A DNA stretch of 64,000 nucleotides from WHSW01 sp963722175 (GCA_963722175.1 CAVRKA010000003.1:1-64000); one strand, 5' to 3'. Shown: positions 44,656 through 53,039, counted from the first letter of the stretch. The notes: generated by a model from the letters alone, not told the origin. Made by a program: numbers and translations.

Positions 44656-46041
44656 TCAGCCGGCCAGCAGCGGCAGCAGCGCTTCGAGCTTGAGCTCGGT
44701 CTCGGCGAGCTCGGCGGCGGGCTCCGAATCGGCGACGATCCCGGCGCCGGCGATCAGGTGCGCGGTGCGGTCGCGCAGCAGCGCCGAGCGCAGGGCGACG
44801 CAGAACTCACCGTCCTCGGCGCAATCCATCCAGCCGACCGGCCCCGCGTACCAGCCGCGGTCGAAGTCCTCGAGCTCGTCGATCGCCGCCTTCGCGAGGT
44901 CGTCCGGCTCGCCCCCGACCGCCGGCGTCGGGTGGAGCAGCGCCGCCAGTTCGACCGCCGACAGCGGCTCGGCGAGCTGGGCGTGCACGGGAGTCGCGAG
45001 GTGCTGGATGTTGGCGACCTTGATCACCCCCGGCTCGGGCTCCGCCTCGACCCAGACCGAGCGCGGCGCCAGCTTGCGCTCGATCCGCCGGGCGACGATG
45101 GCCTGCTCGTGGCGGTCCTTGTCGCTGCGCAGCAGCTGCTCGCCGAGGTGGTCGTCGACCGCCGGGTCGGCGCTGCGCCGGGTCGAGCCGGCGAGCGCGA
45201 CGGTCGCCACCCCCGCGCCGCGGCGGCGGACCAGCAGCTCCGGGCTGGCGCCGAGGAAGGCGCCCTCCGGAGAGCCGGCGCAGAAGCAGAAGCAGGACGG
45301 GAACAGCTCGCGCAGGGCGCCGAAGGTGGCGGCCGGATCGTGGGCGGCCGGAGCCTCGACCGCGACCTCCCGTGCGAGCACGACCTTGTCGAGCTCGCCG
45401 GCGCGGATCCGCCCGGTCGCGGCGGCGACCGCGCGCTCGTAGTCCCCGGGCGGCGTCACGCTGACGATCCTCGTCTCGCCGCGCGGGCTCGGGTCGAGGA
45501 TCGGCAGCGGGCGCTCGGTCAGCGAGGCCAGGCGGCGCTCGGCCCGGGCGACGATTCGCTCGGGCCCACCGTCCGAGAGCGCCGTCAGGGTGAGCCAGGT
45601 CCGCCCGCCGGCTCGCAGCAGCGCGAGCTCCGGGAGGACGAGCAGCGCGGGGGGAAACGACGACCAGTGCGGGGCCGCGGCGCCACGGTCGGCGAAGGCG
45701 AAGCCGCCCACCCAGACCGGGCCCGCGCCGGGCGGCAGCTCGTCGGGCTCGTCGGCGATCCGCCCCCTGGTGACCCGCGCCGTCTCGGTGACCAGGTCGG
45801 CGAAGCGCCCCGGCCCGCGCGACACCGCCTCGTGGGTCGAACCGAGCGCCGCCAGCGCGAAGCAGTCGCGGTCGGGCTGTTCCCAGCAGAACCAGCGGTC
45901 GCTCGCCATCCGCGAGCCGAAGACGATCGCGCATGGGTCGGCCGCCTCGACCTCGACCGTGACGCTGAGCAGGCTGCGCCGCGCGGGCGCGCGGGCGATC
46001 AGCGCCTCCAGCGACCCGAGCGCGGTCGCCGTCTCGATCAT
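44656..46041 (-). CDS. menF: Isochorismate synthase
   Basis: This 461-residue chorismate-binding enzyme converts chorismate to isochorismate for menaquinone. The C-terminal domain shows LDKVVLAREVAVEAP, GSPEGAFLGASPELLVRR, VALAGSTRRS, KDRHEQAIVARRIERKLAP, and the catalytic end PTPAVGGEPDDLAKAAIDELEDFDRGWYAGPVGWMD. The PTPAVGG and final GAGIVADSEPAAELAETELKLEALL segments fit MenF/EntC rather than anthranilate synthase. It lies 10 bases after ilvN in what looks like one operon with ilvB, away from the other men genes. Confidence 0.92.
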   Translation of the reverse strand: MIETATALGSLEALIARAPARRSLLSVTVEVEAADPCAIVFGSRMASDRWFCWEQPDRDCFALAALGSTHEAVSRGPGRFADLVTETARVTRGRIADEPDELPPGAGPVWVGGFAFADRGAAAPHWSSFPPALLVLPELALLRAGGRTWLTLTALSDGGPERIVARAERRLASLTERPLPILDPSPRGETRIVSVTPPGDYERAVAAATGRIRAGELDKVVLAREVAVEAPAAHDPAATFGALRELFPSCFCFCAGSPEGAFLGASPELLVRRRGAGVATVALAGSTRRSADPAVDDHLGEQLLRSDKDRHEQAIVARRIERKLAPRSVWVEAEPEPGVIKVANIQHLATPVHAQLAEPLSAVELAALLHPTPAVGGEPDDLAKAAIDELEDFDRGWYAGPVGWMDCAEDGEFCVALRSALLRDRTAHLIAGAGIVADSEPAAELAETELKLEALLPLLAG

Positions 46042-46051
46042 CGTCGCCCGG

Positions 46052-46603
46052 CTAGTGCTCGGGCCGCGACTTGGTGATCGCGACCTCGCCGGTACGGGCC
46101 ATCTCGATCAGACCGTGCGGCCGGATCATCGCCTCGAACGAGTCGATCTTGTCCTGGGCGCCGGTCACCTCGATCGTGAGGGAGCGACGCGAGACGTCGA
46201 CGATCTTCGCGTTGTAGATCTCGGCGAACTGCATGATCTCCGCTCGGCTCTCGACCGACGAGCTGACCCGGAACAGGGCCATCTCGCGGGTGGTGGTCGA
46301 GTCCGGCTCCATGTCGCGGATCTTGATCACGTTGACCAGCTTGTGCAGCTGCTTGGTCACCTGATCGATCGGGTGGACCGCGCCGTCCAATGTGAGCGTG
46401 ATCCGCGAGGTGTCGGGGTCCTCGGTCGGGCCGACCGCGAGCGTGTCGATGTTGAAGCCGCGACGGCTGAAGAGGCCCGCGATCCGCGCCAGGACGCCGG
46501 GCTTGTTCTCGACGATCAGCGACAGGATGTGCTTGCGGCCGGTGAGCTGCCGGCTCGCCTCGAGATCCTCGAGCTTGATCAGGTCTGGAGTGCCGGCTTC
46601 CAT
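46052..46603 (-). CDS. ilvN: Acetolactate synthase, small regulatory subunit
   Basis: This 183-residue subunit activates IlvB and confers valine feedback inhibition. The N-terminal ACT domain is clear (KHILSLIVENKPGVLARIAGLFSRRGFNIDTLAVGPTEDP), followed by QLHKLVNVIKIRDM and the C-terminal ALS domain (AEIYNAKIVDVSRRSLTIEVTGAQDKIDSFEAM). It follows ilvB by 12 bases and precedes menF by 10. Confidence 0.96.
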   Translation of the reverse strand: MEAGTPDLIKLEDLEASRQLTGRKHILSLIVENKPGVLARIAGLFSRRGFNIDTLAVGPTEDPDTSRITLTLDGAVHPIDQVTKQLHKLVNVIKIRDMEPDSTTTREMALFRVSSSVESRAEIMQFAEIYNAKIVDVSRRSLTIEVTGAQDKIDSFEAMIRPHGLIEMARTGEVAITKSRPEH

Positions 46604-46615
46604 CAGATGATCTAC

Positions 46616-48295
46616 CTAGCCCACCATGTCCCTGGCGGCGGCACCGGCCGGGATCATCGGGTAGCAGTTCTCGTCCTTGGTCACGTGGACGTCCAGCAGC
46701 ACCGGGCCCTCGGTCTCGAGCGCCGTCCGCATCTGGTCGCGCAGCTCGCCCTTGTCGGTGCACTGCATTCCGGTCCAGCCGAACGCCTCGGCGAGCTTCG
46801 GCCAGTCCGGGCTGGGGCCCATCTCGACCGACTGGTAGCGCTCGGACCAGAACAGCTCCTGCCACTGCCGGACCATCCCGAAGTGGCCGTTGTTCATCAG
46901 GAAGACCTTGACCGGGATCTCGTGGTGCGAGGCGGTCGCGAACTCCTGCACGTTCATGATCAGGCTGCCGTCGCCGGCGAGGCAGACGACGGCGTCATCC
47001 GGGCGGGCGACCTTGGCGCCGATCGCTGCCGGAAGTCCGAAGCCCATCGTCCCGAGGCCGCCCGAGTTCAGCCACCGGCGCGGCTCGGAGAAGTGGTAGT
47101 ACTGCGCGGCCCACATCTGATGCTGGCCGACGTCCGAGGTGATGATCGCGTCGCCCTCGGTCGCCTCGTACATCGCCTCGATCATGAACTGGGGCTTGAT
47201 CTCCGCGTCACGCGAGTCCTCGTAGCGGAGCGGGTAGGTCGTCTGCCACTCGCGAATCTGCTTCCACCACTCGTCGAGCCGCGAGTTGTCGGGCTTCAGC
47301 GCCCGGTACTCGCGGTTCAGCTTCGCGAGCACGTCCTTGGCGTCGCCGACGATCGGGATGTGCGCGGGCACGTTCTTCGAGATCTCCGCCGGGTCGACGT
47401 CGATGTGGACGAACTTGGCCCGGGGCGCGAACTCGGAGAGCTTGCCGGTGATCCGGTCGTCGAAGCGAGCGCCGACGCAGACGATCAGGTCAGCCTGGTC
47501 CATCGCGTAGTTGGCGGTTCGGGTGCCGTGCATGCCGAGCATCCCCAGCCACTGGTCGTGCGGGGCGGGGAACGCGCCGAGTCCCATCACGGTCAAGGTC
47601 ACGGGCAGCTTGTCGGATGTCACGAACTCGCGGAACTCGTCCGAGGCGTTCGCGTTGACGATCCCGCCGCCGCCGTAGATCACCGGGCGACGCGCATTGG
47701 CGAGCGCCTTGGCGGCGATCCGGATCTGCTTGATGTTGCCCTCGGTCGGCGGCTTGTAGCCGGGCAGGTTCGGGAGCCCTTCCGGCGGCTCGTAGTCGAT
47801 GTCGACCCGCGAGAGGTCCTGCGGGATGTCGACCAGCACCGGCCCGGGGCGGCCCGTCGAGGCGATGTGGAAGGCGGCGTGGATGTACTCGGGGATGTGA
47901 CGCGGGTCGGTGACCAGCATCGAGTGCTTGACCACCGGCAGCGTGATCCCGGTGACGTCGGCCTCCTGGAAGCCGTCGGTGCCGATCAGGTCGGTTCGCA
48001 CCTGGCCGGTCACGAACACGGTCGGCACCGAGTCCATCATCGCGTCGGTGATCGCCGTCACCAGGTTGGTGGCGCCGGGGCCCGAGGTGGCGAGCGCTAC
48101 CCCGACCCGCCCCGAGGCCTTGGCGTAACCCTCGGCCGCGTGACCGGCTCCCTGCTCGTGGCGAGCCTGGATGTGGGTGATGCCCGAGTCGTAGAGCGCG
48201 TCGTAGGTCGGCAGGTTGGCGCCGCCCGGGATTCCGAAGACGTGCTCGACGCCCTCGGCTTCCAGTGCCTTCCAGAGTGCATCGGCCGCGCGCAT
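46616..48295 (-). CDS. ilvB: Acetolactate synthase, large catalytic subunit
   Basis: This 559-residue ThDP/FAD enzyme makes acetolactate from pyruvate and acetohydroxybutyrate from 2-oxobutyrate. It shows EHVFGIPGGANLPTYDAL, the ThDP-activating glutamate in ARHEQGAGHAAEGYAKASG, the FAD region GMHGTRTANYAMDQADLIVCVGARFDDRITG and the ThDP motif CLAGDGSLIMNVQEFATASHHEIPVKVFLMNN. It heads ilvB-ilvN-menF. A TACGAT box 9 bases before the ATG suggests its own promoter independent of the upstream sqdB-like gene. Confidence 0.97.
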   Translation of the reverse strand: MRAADALWKALEAEGVEHVFGIPGGANLPTYDALYDSGITHIQARHEQGAGHAAEGYAKASGRVGVALATSGPGATNLVTAITDAMMDSVPTVFVTGQVRTDLIGTDGFQEADVTGITLPVVKHSMLVTDPRHIPEYIHAAFHIASTGRPGPVLVDIPQDLSRVDIDYEPPEGLPNLPGYKPPTEGNIKQIRIAAKALANARRPVIYGGGGIVNANASDEFREFVTSDKLPVTLTVMGLGAFPAPHDQWLGMLGMHGTRTANYAMDQADLIVCVGARFDDRITGKLSEFAPRAKFVHIDVDPAEISKNVPAHIPIVGDAKDVLAKLNREYRALKPDNSRLDEWWKQIREWQTTYPLRYEDSRDAEIKPQFMIEAMYEATEGDAIITSDVGQHQMWAAQYYHFSEPRRWLNSGGLGTMGFGLPAAIGAKVARPDDAVVCLAGDGSLIMNVQEFATASHHEIPVKVFLMNNGHFGMVRQWQELFWSERYQSVEMGPSPDWPKLAEAFGWTGMQCTDKGELRDQMRTALETEGPVLLDVHVTKDENCYPMIPAGAAARDMVG

Positions 48296-48304
48296 GGGCG
48301 ACGG

Positions 48305-48310
48305 ATCGTA
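48305..48310 (-). promoter_or_regulatory. -10 box of ilvB
   Basis: TACGAT on the minus strand ending 9 bases before the ilvB start; leaderless-type spacing. Confidence 0.4.
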
Positions 48311-48342
48311 GCAGCGGGATTTCGGCCGTCCGGGGTCTTTTT

Positions 48343-48358
48343 CCCGCTCGCAAGCGGG
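48343..48358 (-). other. Hairpin between sqdB and ilvB
   Basis: CCCGCT-TGCG-AGCGGG on the minus strand folds into a 6-bp stem just after the sqdB-like gene. The run of five A residues follows it on this strand instead of U residues, so it is not a standard intrinsic terminator. Confidence 0.3.
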
Positions 48359-48365
48359 GTTCCGC

Positions 48366-49550
48366 TCAGGTGGTGGAACGAACCTCGCCGACCAATTCCC
48401 CGGGCTTCCAGCGGGTTCGCGGCATGATCGCGCGCTCGATCACCCGGTCGCGGTAGCGGTCGATGCTCCCGAGCATCGAGGTGACCAGCTCCTCGCCGAG
48501 GTGGTGGGGCTCGAGGCCGAGCTCGTGGAGCTTCGTGTTGGTCGCGTTGTAGTAGTGCTGCTCGGCCTCGATCCGCGGGTTCGGATACTTGCGGACCTCG
48601 ACCTCGCGTCCCGTCTCCGCCGCGGCGCGCCGGACCAGCTCGGCGAGCTCGGCGACCGAGAACTGCTCGGTGAACTGGTTGAAGACCCGGTACTCCCCGA
48701 GCGCCGCCGGGTTGGCCACCGCGAGCTCGACGCACTGCAGCGTGTCGCGGATGTTGAGGAAGCCGCGGGTCTGGCCGCCCTCGCCGTAGACCGTCAGCGG
48801 GTGGCCGATCACCGCCTGGACGCAGAACCGGTTGAGCACGGTGCCGAAGTACTCGTCGTAGTCGAACCTGGTGATCAGCCGTTCGTCCTGTGAGGATTCC
48901 GCGGTCTCGATCCCGTAGACGACGCCCTGGTTGAGGTCGGTCGAGCGCAGGCCCCAGATCCGGCAGGCGAAGTGGATGTTGTGGGAGTCGTGGACCTTCG
49001 AGAGGTGGTAGAGCGAGCCAGGGAGCTTCGGGAAGGGCAGCGAGTCCGTGCGCCCGTTGTGGGTGATCTCTATGAACCCCTCCTCGATGTCGATGTTCGG
49101 GGTCCCGTACTCGCCCATCGTCCCGAGCTTGACCAGGTGGCAGTCGGGCACCCGGTCCCGGATCGCGAACAGCAGGTTGAGGGTGCCGATCACGTTCGTG
49201 TACTGGGTCTCGACCGCCGCCTCGCGCGACTTCATCGAATACGGCGCCGACGCCTGCTCGCCGTAGTGGACGATCGCCTCCGGCAGCGTCTCGGCGATCA
49301 CCGCGTCGAGGAAGCTGAAGTCCTCGATCGCGCCCACGAACGGCTTGATCTCGTTGCCCGAGACCTCGCGCCACGCCTCGAGCCGGTCGGCGAGCGAGCC
49401 GATCGGGGTCAGCGAGCCGGTCGACAGCTGCGTGTGCCAGCGCCGCCGCGAGAAGTTGTCGACGATCGACACCTCGTGCCCGGCCTGCGAGAAGCGCATC
49501 GCCGTCGGCCAGCCCAGGTATCCATCACCGCCAAGGATCAGGATCCGCAT
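48366..49550 (-). CDS. sqdB: UDP-sulfoquinovose synthase homologue (SqdB/SQD1)
   Basis: This 394-residue extended SDR is a close match to the SQD1/SqdB family, which makes UDP-sulfoquinovose from UDP-glucose and sulfite for sulfolipid. It has ILGGDGYLGWPTAMRFSQAGHEV, GEQASAPYSM, HLVKLGTMGEYGTPNIDIEEG, THNGRTDSLPFPK, the YHLSK catalytic pair, and TDLNQGVVYG. The long blocks GHPLTVYGEGGQTRGFLNIRDT and EYRVFNQFTEQFSV are also family features. No SqdX/SqdD glycosyltransferase of the GT4 type is adjacent; a GT2 gene is 650 bases away on the other strand. Preceded by a TACCCT box at 9 bases. Confidence 0.9.
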   Translation of the reverse strand: MRILILGGDGYLGWPTAMRFSQAGHEVSIVDNFSRRRWHTQLSTGSLTPIGSLADRLEAWREVSGNEIKPFVGAIEDFSFLDAVIAETLPEAIVHYGEQASAPYSMKSREAAVETQYTNVIGTLNLLFAIRDRVPDCHLVKLGTMGEYGTPNIDIEEGFIEITHNGRTDSLPFPKLPGSLYHLSKVHDSHNIHFACRIWGLRSTDLNQGVVYGIETAESSQDERLITRFDYDEYFGTVLNRFCVQAVIGHPLTVYGEGGQTRGFLNIRDTLQCVELAVANPAALGEYRVFNQFTEQFSVAELAELVRRAAAETGREVEVRKYPNPRIEAEQHYYNATNTKLHELGLEPHHLGEELVTSMLGSIDRYRDRVIERAIMPRTRWKPGELVGEVRSTT

Positions 49551-49559
49551 AAGTCGGCG

Positions 49560-49583
49560 AGGGTAGCGCGCTTGACGTAGGAT
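49560..49583. promoter_or_regulatory. Divergent -10 boxes of sqdB and the 49590 gene
   Basis: TACCCT on the minus strand (complement of 49560-49565) lies 9 bases before sqdB; TAGGAT on the plus strand (49578-49583) lies 6 bases before the ATG at 49590. The two genes are only 39 bases apart. Confidence 0.4.
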
Positions 49584-49589
49584 CGGCCC

Positions 49590-50153
49590 ATGGAGGCGGT
49601 CGCTGAGCGGCCGGTTTCACCGGCCAAGCTCATCGTCCCGGCCCTGGTCGGGGCCGCGGTCGCGGTCGCGCTCGGGGTCTACGGCAACGTCCACGACCCG
49701 ACCGGGAAGTCGGTCCTCGGCGACGGGCTGTTCTTCAGCGCAACGCTGAACATGAAGGCGTGGCTGGCGACCGCCGTCGTCCTGCTCGCCTGCCTGCAGG
49801 TGTTCACCGCGACCTGGATGTTCGACCGGCTGCCGTTCGCCTCCACCCCGGCCTGGGTCCCCGCCGTTCACAAGGTCTCCGGGACGCTCGCCTTCCTGGT
49901 CTCGCTGCCGGTGGTCTACCACTGCCTTTGGGCCCTCGGCTTCCAGGACACCACCACCCGCGTGCTGGTCCACTCGCTCGCCGGCTGCTTCTTCTACGGC
50001 GCCTTCACCGCGAAGATGCTCTGGCTGCGGGTCGACGGCCTGCCGGGCCTCGTGCTGCCCATCGTGGGCGGCTCGGTGTTCACGGCGCTGGTCGTGATCT
50101 GGCTCACCAGCTCGCTCTGGTTCTTCGACAACATCGGTTTCCCGAGCTTCTAG
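49590..50153 (+). CDS. Membrane protein with histidine-bearing helices (function unknown)
   Basis: A 187-residue protein with about five hydrophobic helices (KLIVPALVGAAVAVALGVYG, WLATAVVLLACLQVFTATWMF, LAFLVSLPVVYHCLWALG, VHSLAGCFFYGAFTAKMLWL, VLPIVGGSVFTALVVIWLTSSLWFF). Histidines occur at helix positions (HKVSG, VYHCLW, LVHSLAG) in a spacing reminiscent of cytochrome b561-type heme ligands; heme binding is only a guess. It lies between sqdB and the glycosyltransferase gene. Confidence 0.7.
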   Translation: MEAVAERPVSPAKLIVPALVGAAVAVALGVYGNVHDPTGKSVLGDGLFFSATLNMKAWLATAVVLLACLQVFTATWMFDRLPFASTPAWVPAVHKVSGTLAFLVSLPVVYHCLWALGFQDTTTRVLVHSLAGCFFYGAFTAKMLWLRVDGLPGLVLPIVGGSVFTALVVIWLTSSLWFFDNIGFPSF

Positions 50154-50180
50154 CGGCGACTGCCCTCGGGCGGGCTGGCC

Positions 50181-50186
50181 TATCCT
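50181..50186 (+). promoter_or_regulatory. -10 box of the glycosyltransferase gene
   Basis: TATCCT, 11 bases before the ATG at 50198, with no ribosome-binding site in between. Confidence 0.35.
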
Positions 50187-50197
50187 CAACCGCCGCG

Positions 50198-51265
50198 ATG
50201 ATCGGGCTCGCCGACATCCTGCCGCCCGAGCTGACGTCGATCCGCGCCGTCGGCCTGGTGGTCGCGGCGCTCATCGGCGGGTACGCGATCTGGCGCCGGC
50301 GCGAGCTTCGCAACGCCGACGTCCTGATCCTGCTGGTGGTCGCGCTCGGGCTCGCGATCGTGGCCGGGACCGAGATCCCGGACGCGCTGCTGTCGGCGTT
50401 CTCGTTCGAGCGCGAGAACGGGACCCGGATCGTCGGGGTGGCGATCTTCGCGATCGTGATCCTGTTCCTGCTCGTCCTGCGCGCGCTCAGCCAGGGCTCG
50501 CGGATCACCTCGGAGCTCTCGGCGGTGCTCGAGGGGCTCGCCTGGGAGCAGTTCCGGACCGCCGGCCATCCGGAGCGCTTCCGCGACCGGATCGGCATCC
50601 TCGTCCCCGCCTACAACGAGGCCGACAACATCGGCCGGGTGCTGGACCGGATCCCGGCCGCGGTCTGCGGGGTCGAGACCGCGGTACTGGTCGTCGACGA
50701 CGGCTCGCGCGACCGCACCGAGGACGTCGCGCTGGCCCACGGTGCGGTCGTCGCCCGCCACGTGATCAACCGCGGCGGCGGGGCGGCGCTGCGCACCGGC
50801 TACCGGCTGCTCGCCGATTCCGGAGCCAAGATCGTCGTCACCCTCGACGCCGACGGCCAGCACCTGCCGGAGGAGATGGAGCGCCTCGTCAAGCCCGTCA
50901 TCGACGGCGAGGTCGCTGTCGCCCACGGTTCGCGCGTGCTCGGCGAGGCGGAGGCCAACCACCCCGCCCGCGAGGCCGGAATCGTCTTCTTCAACAAGGT
51001 CGTCTCGTTCATCACCCGCACCCACGTCACCGACTGCTCGAACGGCTACCGGGCCGTCCGCGCCGACGTCCTCCCGCAGCTCGTCCTCCGCCAGGAGCAG
51101 TTCCACACCTCCGAGTTCATGATCGAGGCGATCAAGCGCGGGATTCCGGCGAAGGAGGTCCCGGTGACCGTGGTGAGCCGGCTGTCGGGCCATTCGAAGA
51201 AGCCGGCGGTGGTGCGTTACGGGATGGGATTCGCAAACGCGATCGTCCGGACCTGGCTGCGCTGA
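50198..51265 (+). CDS. DUF2304-GT2 glycosyltransferase fusion (polyprenyl-phosphate sugar synthase type)
   Basis: A 355-residue protein. The first 110 residues contain three or so membrane helices (IRAVGLVVAALIGGYAIW, VLILLVVALGLAIVAGTEI, IVGVAIFAIVILFLLVLRAL), the layout of DUF2304. From about 125 a family 2 glycosyltransferase follows: IGILVPAYNEADNIGRVLDRIP, VLVVDDGSRDRTEDVA, HVINRGGGAALRTGYRL and the DxD-type TLDADGQHLPEEM. It resembles dolichyl-phosphate mannose synthases, so it likely charges a polyprenyl phosphate with a sugar at the cytoplasmic face. A link to the neighbouring sulfoquinovose synthase is possible but unproven. Confidence 0.85.
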   Translation: MIGLADILPPELTSIRAVGLVVAALIGGYAIWRRRELRNADVLILLVVALGLAIVAGTEIPDALLSAFSFERENGTRIVGVAIFAIVILFLLVLRALSQGSRITSELSAVLEGLAWEQFRTAGHPERFRDRIGILVPAYNEADNIGRVLDRIPAAVCGVETAVLVVDDGSRDRTEDVALAHGAVVARHVINRGGGAALRTGYRLLADSGAKIVVTLDADGQHLPEEMERLVKPVIDGEVAVAHGSRVLGEAEANHPAREAGIVFFNKVVSFITRTHVTDCSNGYRAVRADVLPQLVLRQEQFHTSEFMIEAIKRGIPAKEVPVTVVSRLSGHSKKPAVVRYGMGFANAIVRTWLR

Positions 51266-51270
51266 CGTAA

Positions 51271-51276
51271 TACTGT
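51271..51276 (+). promoter_or_regulatory. -10 box of the pilin-like lipoprotein gene
   Basis: TACTGT, 7 bases before the ATG at 51284, in the short gap after the glycosyltransferase gene. Confidence 0.35.
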
Positions 51277-51283
51277 CCCCCCG

Positions 51284-51697
51284 ATGCAGCCGCGCGCGCT
51301 GACCGCCGGCCTCGTGATCCTCGCCCTGGCCGCGGGTGCAGCGGGCTGTGGCGACGACGACGAGACGGCGTCGACGGGCGCGAGCTCCGGCGGCGACGAT
51401 GCGCTGAACGCGAAGGCGCAGGCGACGGCGCGTACGGCCCAGGCGGCGATCGAGAAGTACGCCGCCGACAACAACGGCTCGTACGCCGGCGCCAGCGAGC
51501 AGGAGCTGGCGAAGATCGAGCCCAGTCTCTCCGAAGGCGACCTCGAGGTGGTCTCGACCGACAGCTCGTACACGGTCTCGGTCCTCTCCGCATCCGCGAC
51601 CACGTTCTCGATCGACGGCGAGCAGGGCGGCGCGACCGAGCGCACCTGCGATCCGCCGGGCGGGTCGGGTTGCAGCGAGAGCGGCGCCTGGGGCTGA
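51284..51697 (+). CDS. Lipoprotein with pseudopilin-like globular domain
   Basis: A 137-residue exported protein. Signal peptide and lipobox AAGC (LILALAAGAAGC) are followed by an Asp/Gly/Ser linker. The segment NAKAQATARTAQAAIEKYAADNNGSYAGASEQELAKIEPSL looks like the helix and first loop of major pilins and pseudopilins (AKANARNLQTALESYYADNGGYP-type). The end CDPPGGSGCSESGAW has two cysteines placed as in a pilin disulfide loop. So a pilin headgroup appears to be carried on a lipid anchor instead of a pilin N-terminal helix. The similarity is from memory and needs a structure check. Confidence 0.7.
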   Translation: MQPRALTAGLVILALAAGAAGCGDDDETASTGASSGGDDALNAKAQATARTAQAAIEKYAADNNGSYAGASEQELAKIEPSLSEGDLEVVSTDSSYTVSVLSASATTFSIDGEQGGATERTCDPPGGSGCSESGAWG

Positions 51698-51716
51698 GCG
51701 CCTACGACCTGTCGCC

Positions 51717-53039
51717 TCAGTCGAGCGGGCGGTGGGTGCCGCCGCGGGCGTAGACCTCGGCCCGCAGCGGTCGCGGGTGGCCGATCGAGCCGACCTCGGC
51801 GGTGTCGCGGCGGAACGGCAGGCCGACGGTCCAGTCGACGATCGCGCGGATCTTCCGCACCAGGCCCGGGATCTGGCTCATGTGGTACGTGCGGGCCATC
51901 CACCAGGCGAGGAAGCCGCGGACCTTCAGGCTGCCGATCTTGCCGACCGCCTTGTAGCGGCCGAGGTTGACGAACGCCTCGCGGCCGCGATAGTCGAACC
52001 GGCCCGGCTTCGTCGCGACCCCCAGCTCGGCGGCGATGTTGTGGGCGACCGCCGGGCCCTGGCGGACCGCCATCGCGGCGGTCGGCGGGCAGGCGCGCCC
52101 GCCGCCGGCCGGGTGCGGGACGGCGGCGCAGTCGCCGATCGCCCAGACGCCCCGCAGTCCCTCGACCCGCATCCGCTCGTCGACTCGGACCCGGCCGCCG
52201 TCGTCGAGCGGCAGGGCAAGCGAGGCGAGGCTCGGGTGCGGCTTCACGCCCGCGGTCCAGACCAGGGTCCGCGTCGGGACCCGCTCGCCGGTCGAGAGCA
52301 GGGTCGAGTCGGCGGTCGCCTCCTCGATCCGTGTCCCGAGCCGGACGTCGATCCCGCGCCCGCGCAACTCGCGCACCGCGTATGCGGCGAGGTCGGCCGG
52401 GACCTCGGGCAGGACGTGATCGGCGGCCTCGACCAGGATCCAGCGCATCCCGTGCAGCCGGGCGCGCGGGTAGCTATCCATCGCGTCGGCGGCGAAGTCC
52501 TGCAGCTCCGCCAGCGCCTCGAGCCCCGAATAGCCGCCGCCGACGAAGACGTAGGTGAGCAGCTCCTCGCGCCGCTCGGGGTCCTCGGTCGCGTTCGCGT
52601 CCTCGAGCGTCTCGATCACGTGGTTTCGCAGCCAGATCGCGTCCGCAAGGCTCTTGAAGCCGATCGCGTGCTCCTCGAGGCCCGGGACGGGCAACGAGCG
52701 CGACACGGACCCGACCGCGACGAGGAACTGGTCGTAGCGGATCGTCTCCGCCTCGCCGGCGTGGGTGCGGAGCTCGACCGTGCGCGCCTCGGGGTCGTGG
52801 GCGCAGATCGCGCCGAGCTTCAGGTTGGTGCGCTTGAGGATGTCCCGCAGCGGCGTGACCACGTGGCGCGGCTCCAGCGTCCCCGCCGCCGCCTCGGGCA
52901 GAAACGGCGTGTAGAGCAGGAAGTTGACGTCGTTGACGAGGATCAGTCGCGCCGATTGCTTCGGCATGATCCGCTCCAGCTCGCGGGCGGCCGACGAGCC
53001 TCCGAATCCCCCGCCTGCGATCACCACGTTCCAAGCCAT
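51717..53039 (-). CDS. ndh: Type II NADH dehydrogenase / NAD(P)/FAD-dependent oxidoreductase
   Basis: A 440-residue monotopic flavoprotein that should pass electrons from NADH to menaquinone without proton pumping. The FAD motif GGGFGGSSAARELERIMP starts at about residue 8; DQFLVAVGSVSRSLPVPGLEEHA and the NAD motif YVFVGGGYSGLEALAELQD follow; the second FAD motif is GVWAIGDCAAVPHP with TAAMAVRQGPAVAHNI. A C-terminal segment (LKVRGFLAWWMARTYHMSQIPG) is the usual membrane-binding region. A perfect 19-base palindrome lies 20 bases before the ATG and is a likely operator. Confidence 0.92.
   Translation of the reverse strand: MAWNVVIAGGGFGGSSAARELERIMPKQSARLILVNDVNFLLYTPFLPEAAAGTLEPRHVVTPLRDILKRTNLKLGAICAHDPEARTVELRTHAGEAETIRYDQFLVAVGSVSRSLPVPGLEEHAIGFKSLADAIWLRNHVIETLEDANATEDPERREELLTYVFVGGGYSGLEALAELQDFAADAMDSYPRARLHGMRWILVEAADHVLPEVPADLAAYAVRELRGRGIDVRLGTRIEEATADSTLLSTGERVPTRTLVWTAGVKPHPSLASLALPLDDGGRVRVDERMRVEGLRGVWAIGDCAAVPHPAGGGRACPPTAAMAVRQGPAVAHNIAAELGVATKPGRFDYRGREAFVNLGRYKAVGKIGSLKVRGFLAWWMARTYHMSQIPGLVRKIRAIVDWTVGLPFRRDTAEVGSIGHPRPLRAEVYARGGTHRPLD

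Noticed and set aside
48343..48358. Hairpin after sqdB as an intrinsic terminator
   Set aside because: The homopolymer run is on the wrong side (A residues follow the stem on the transcribed strand).
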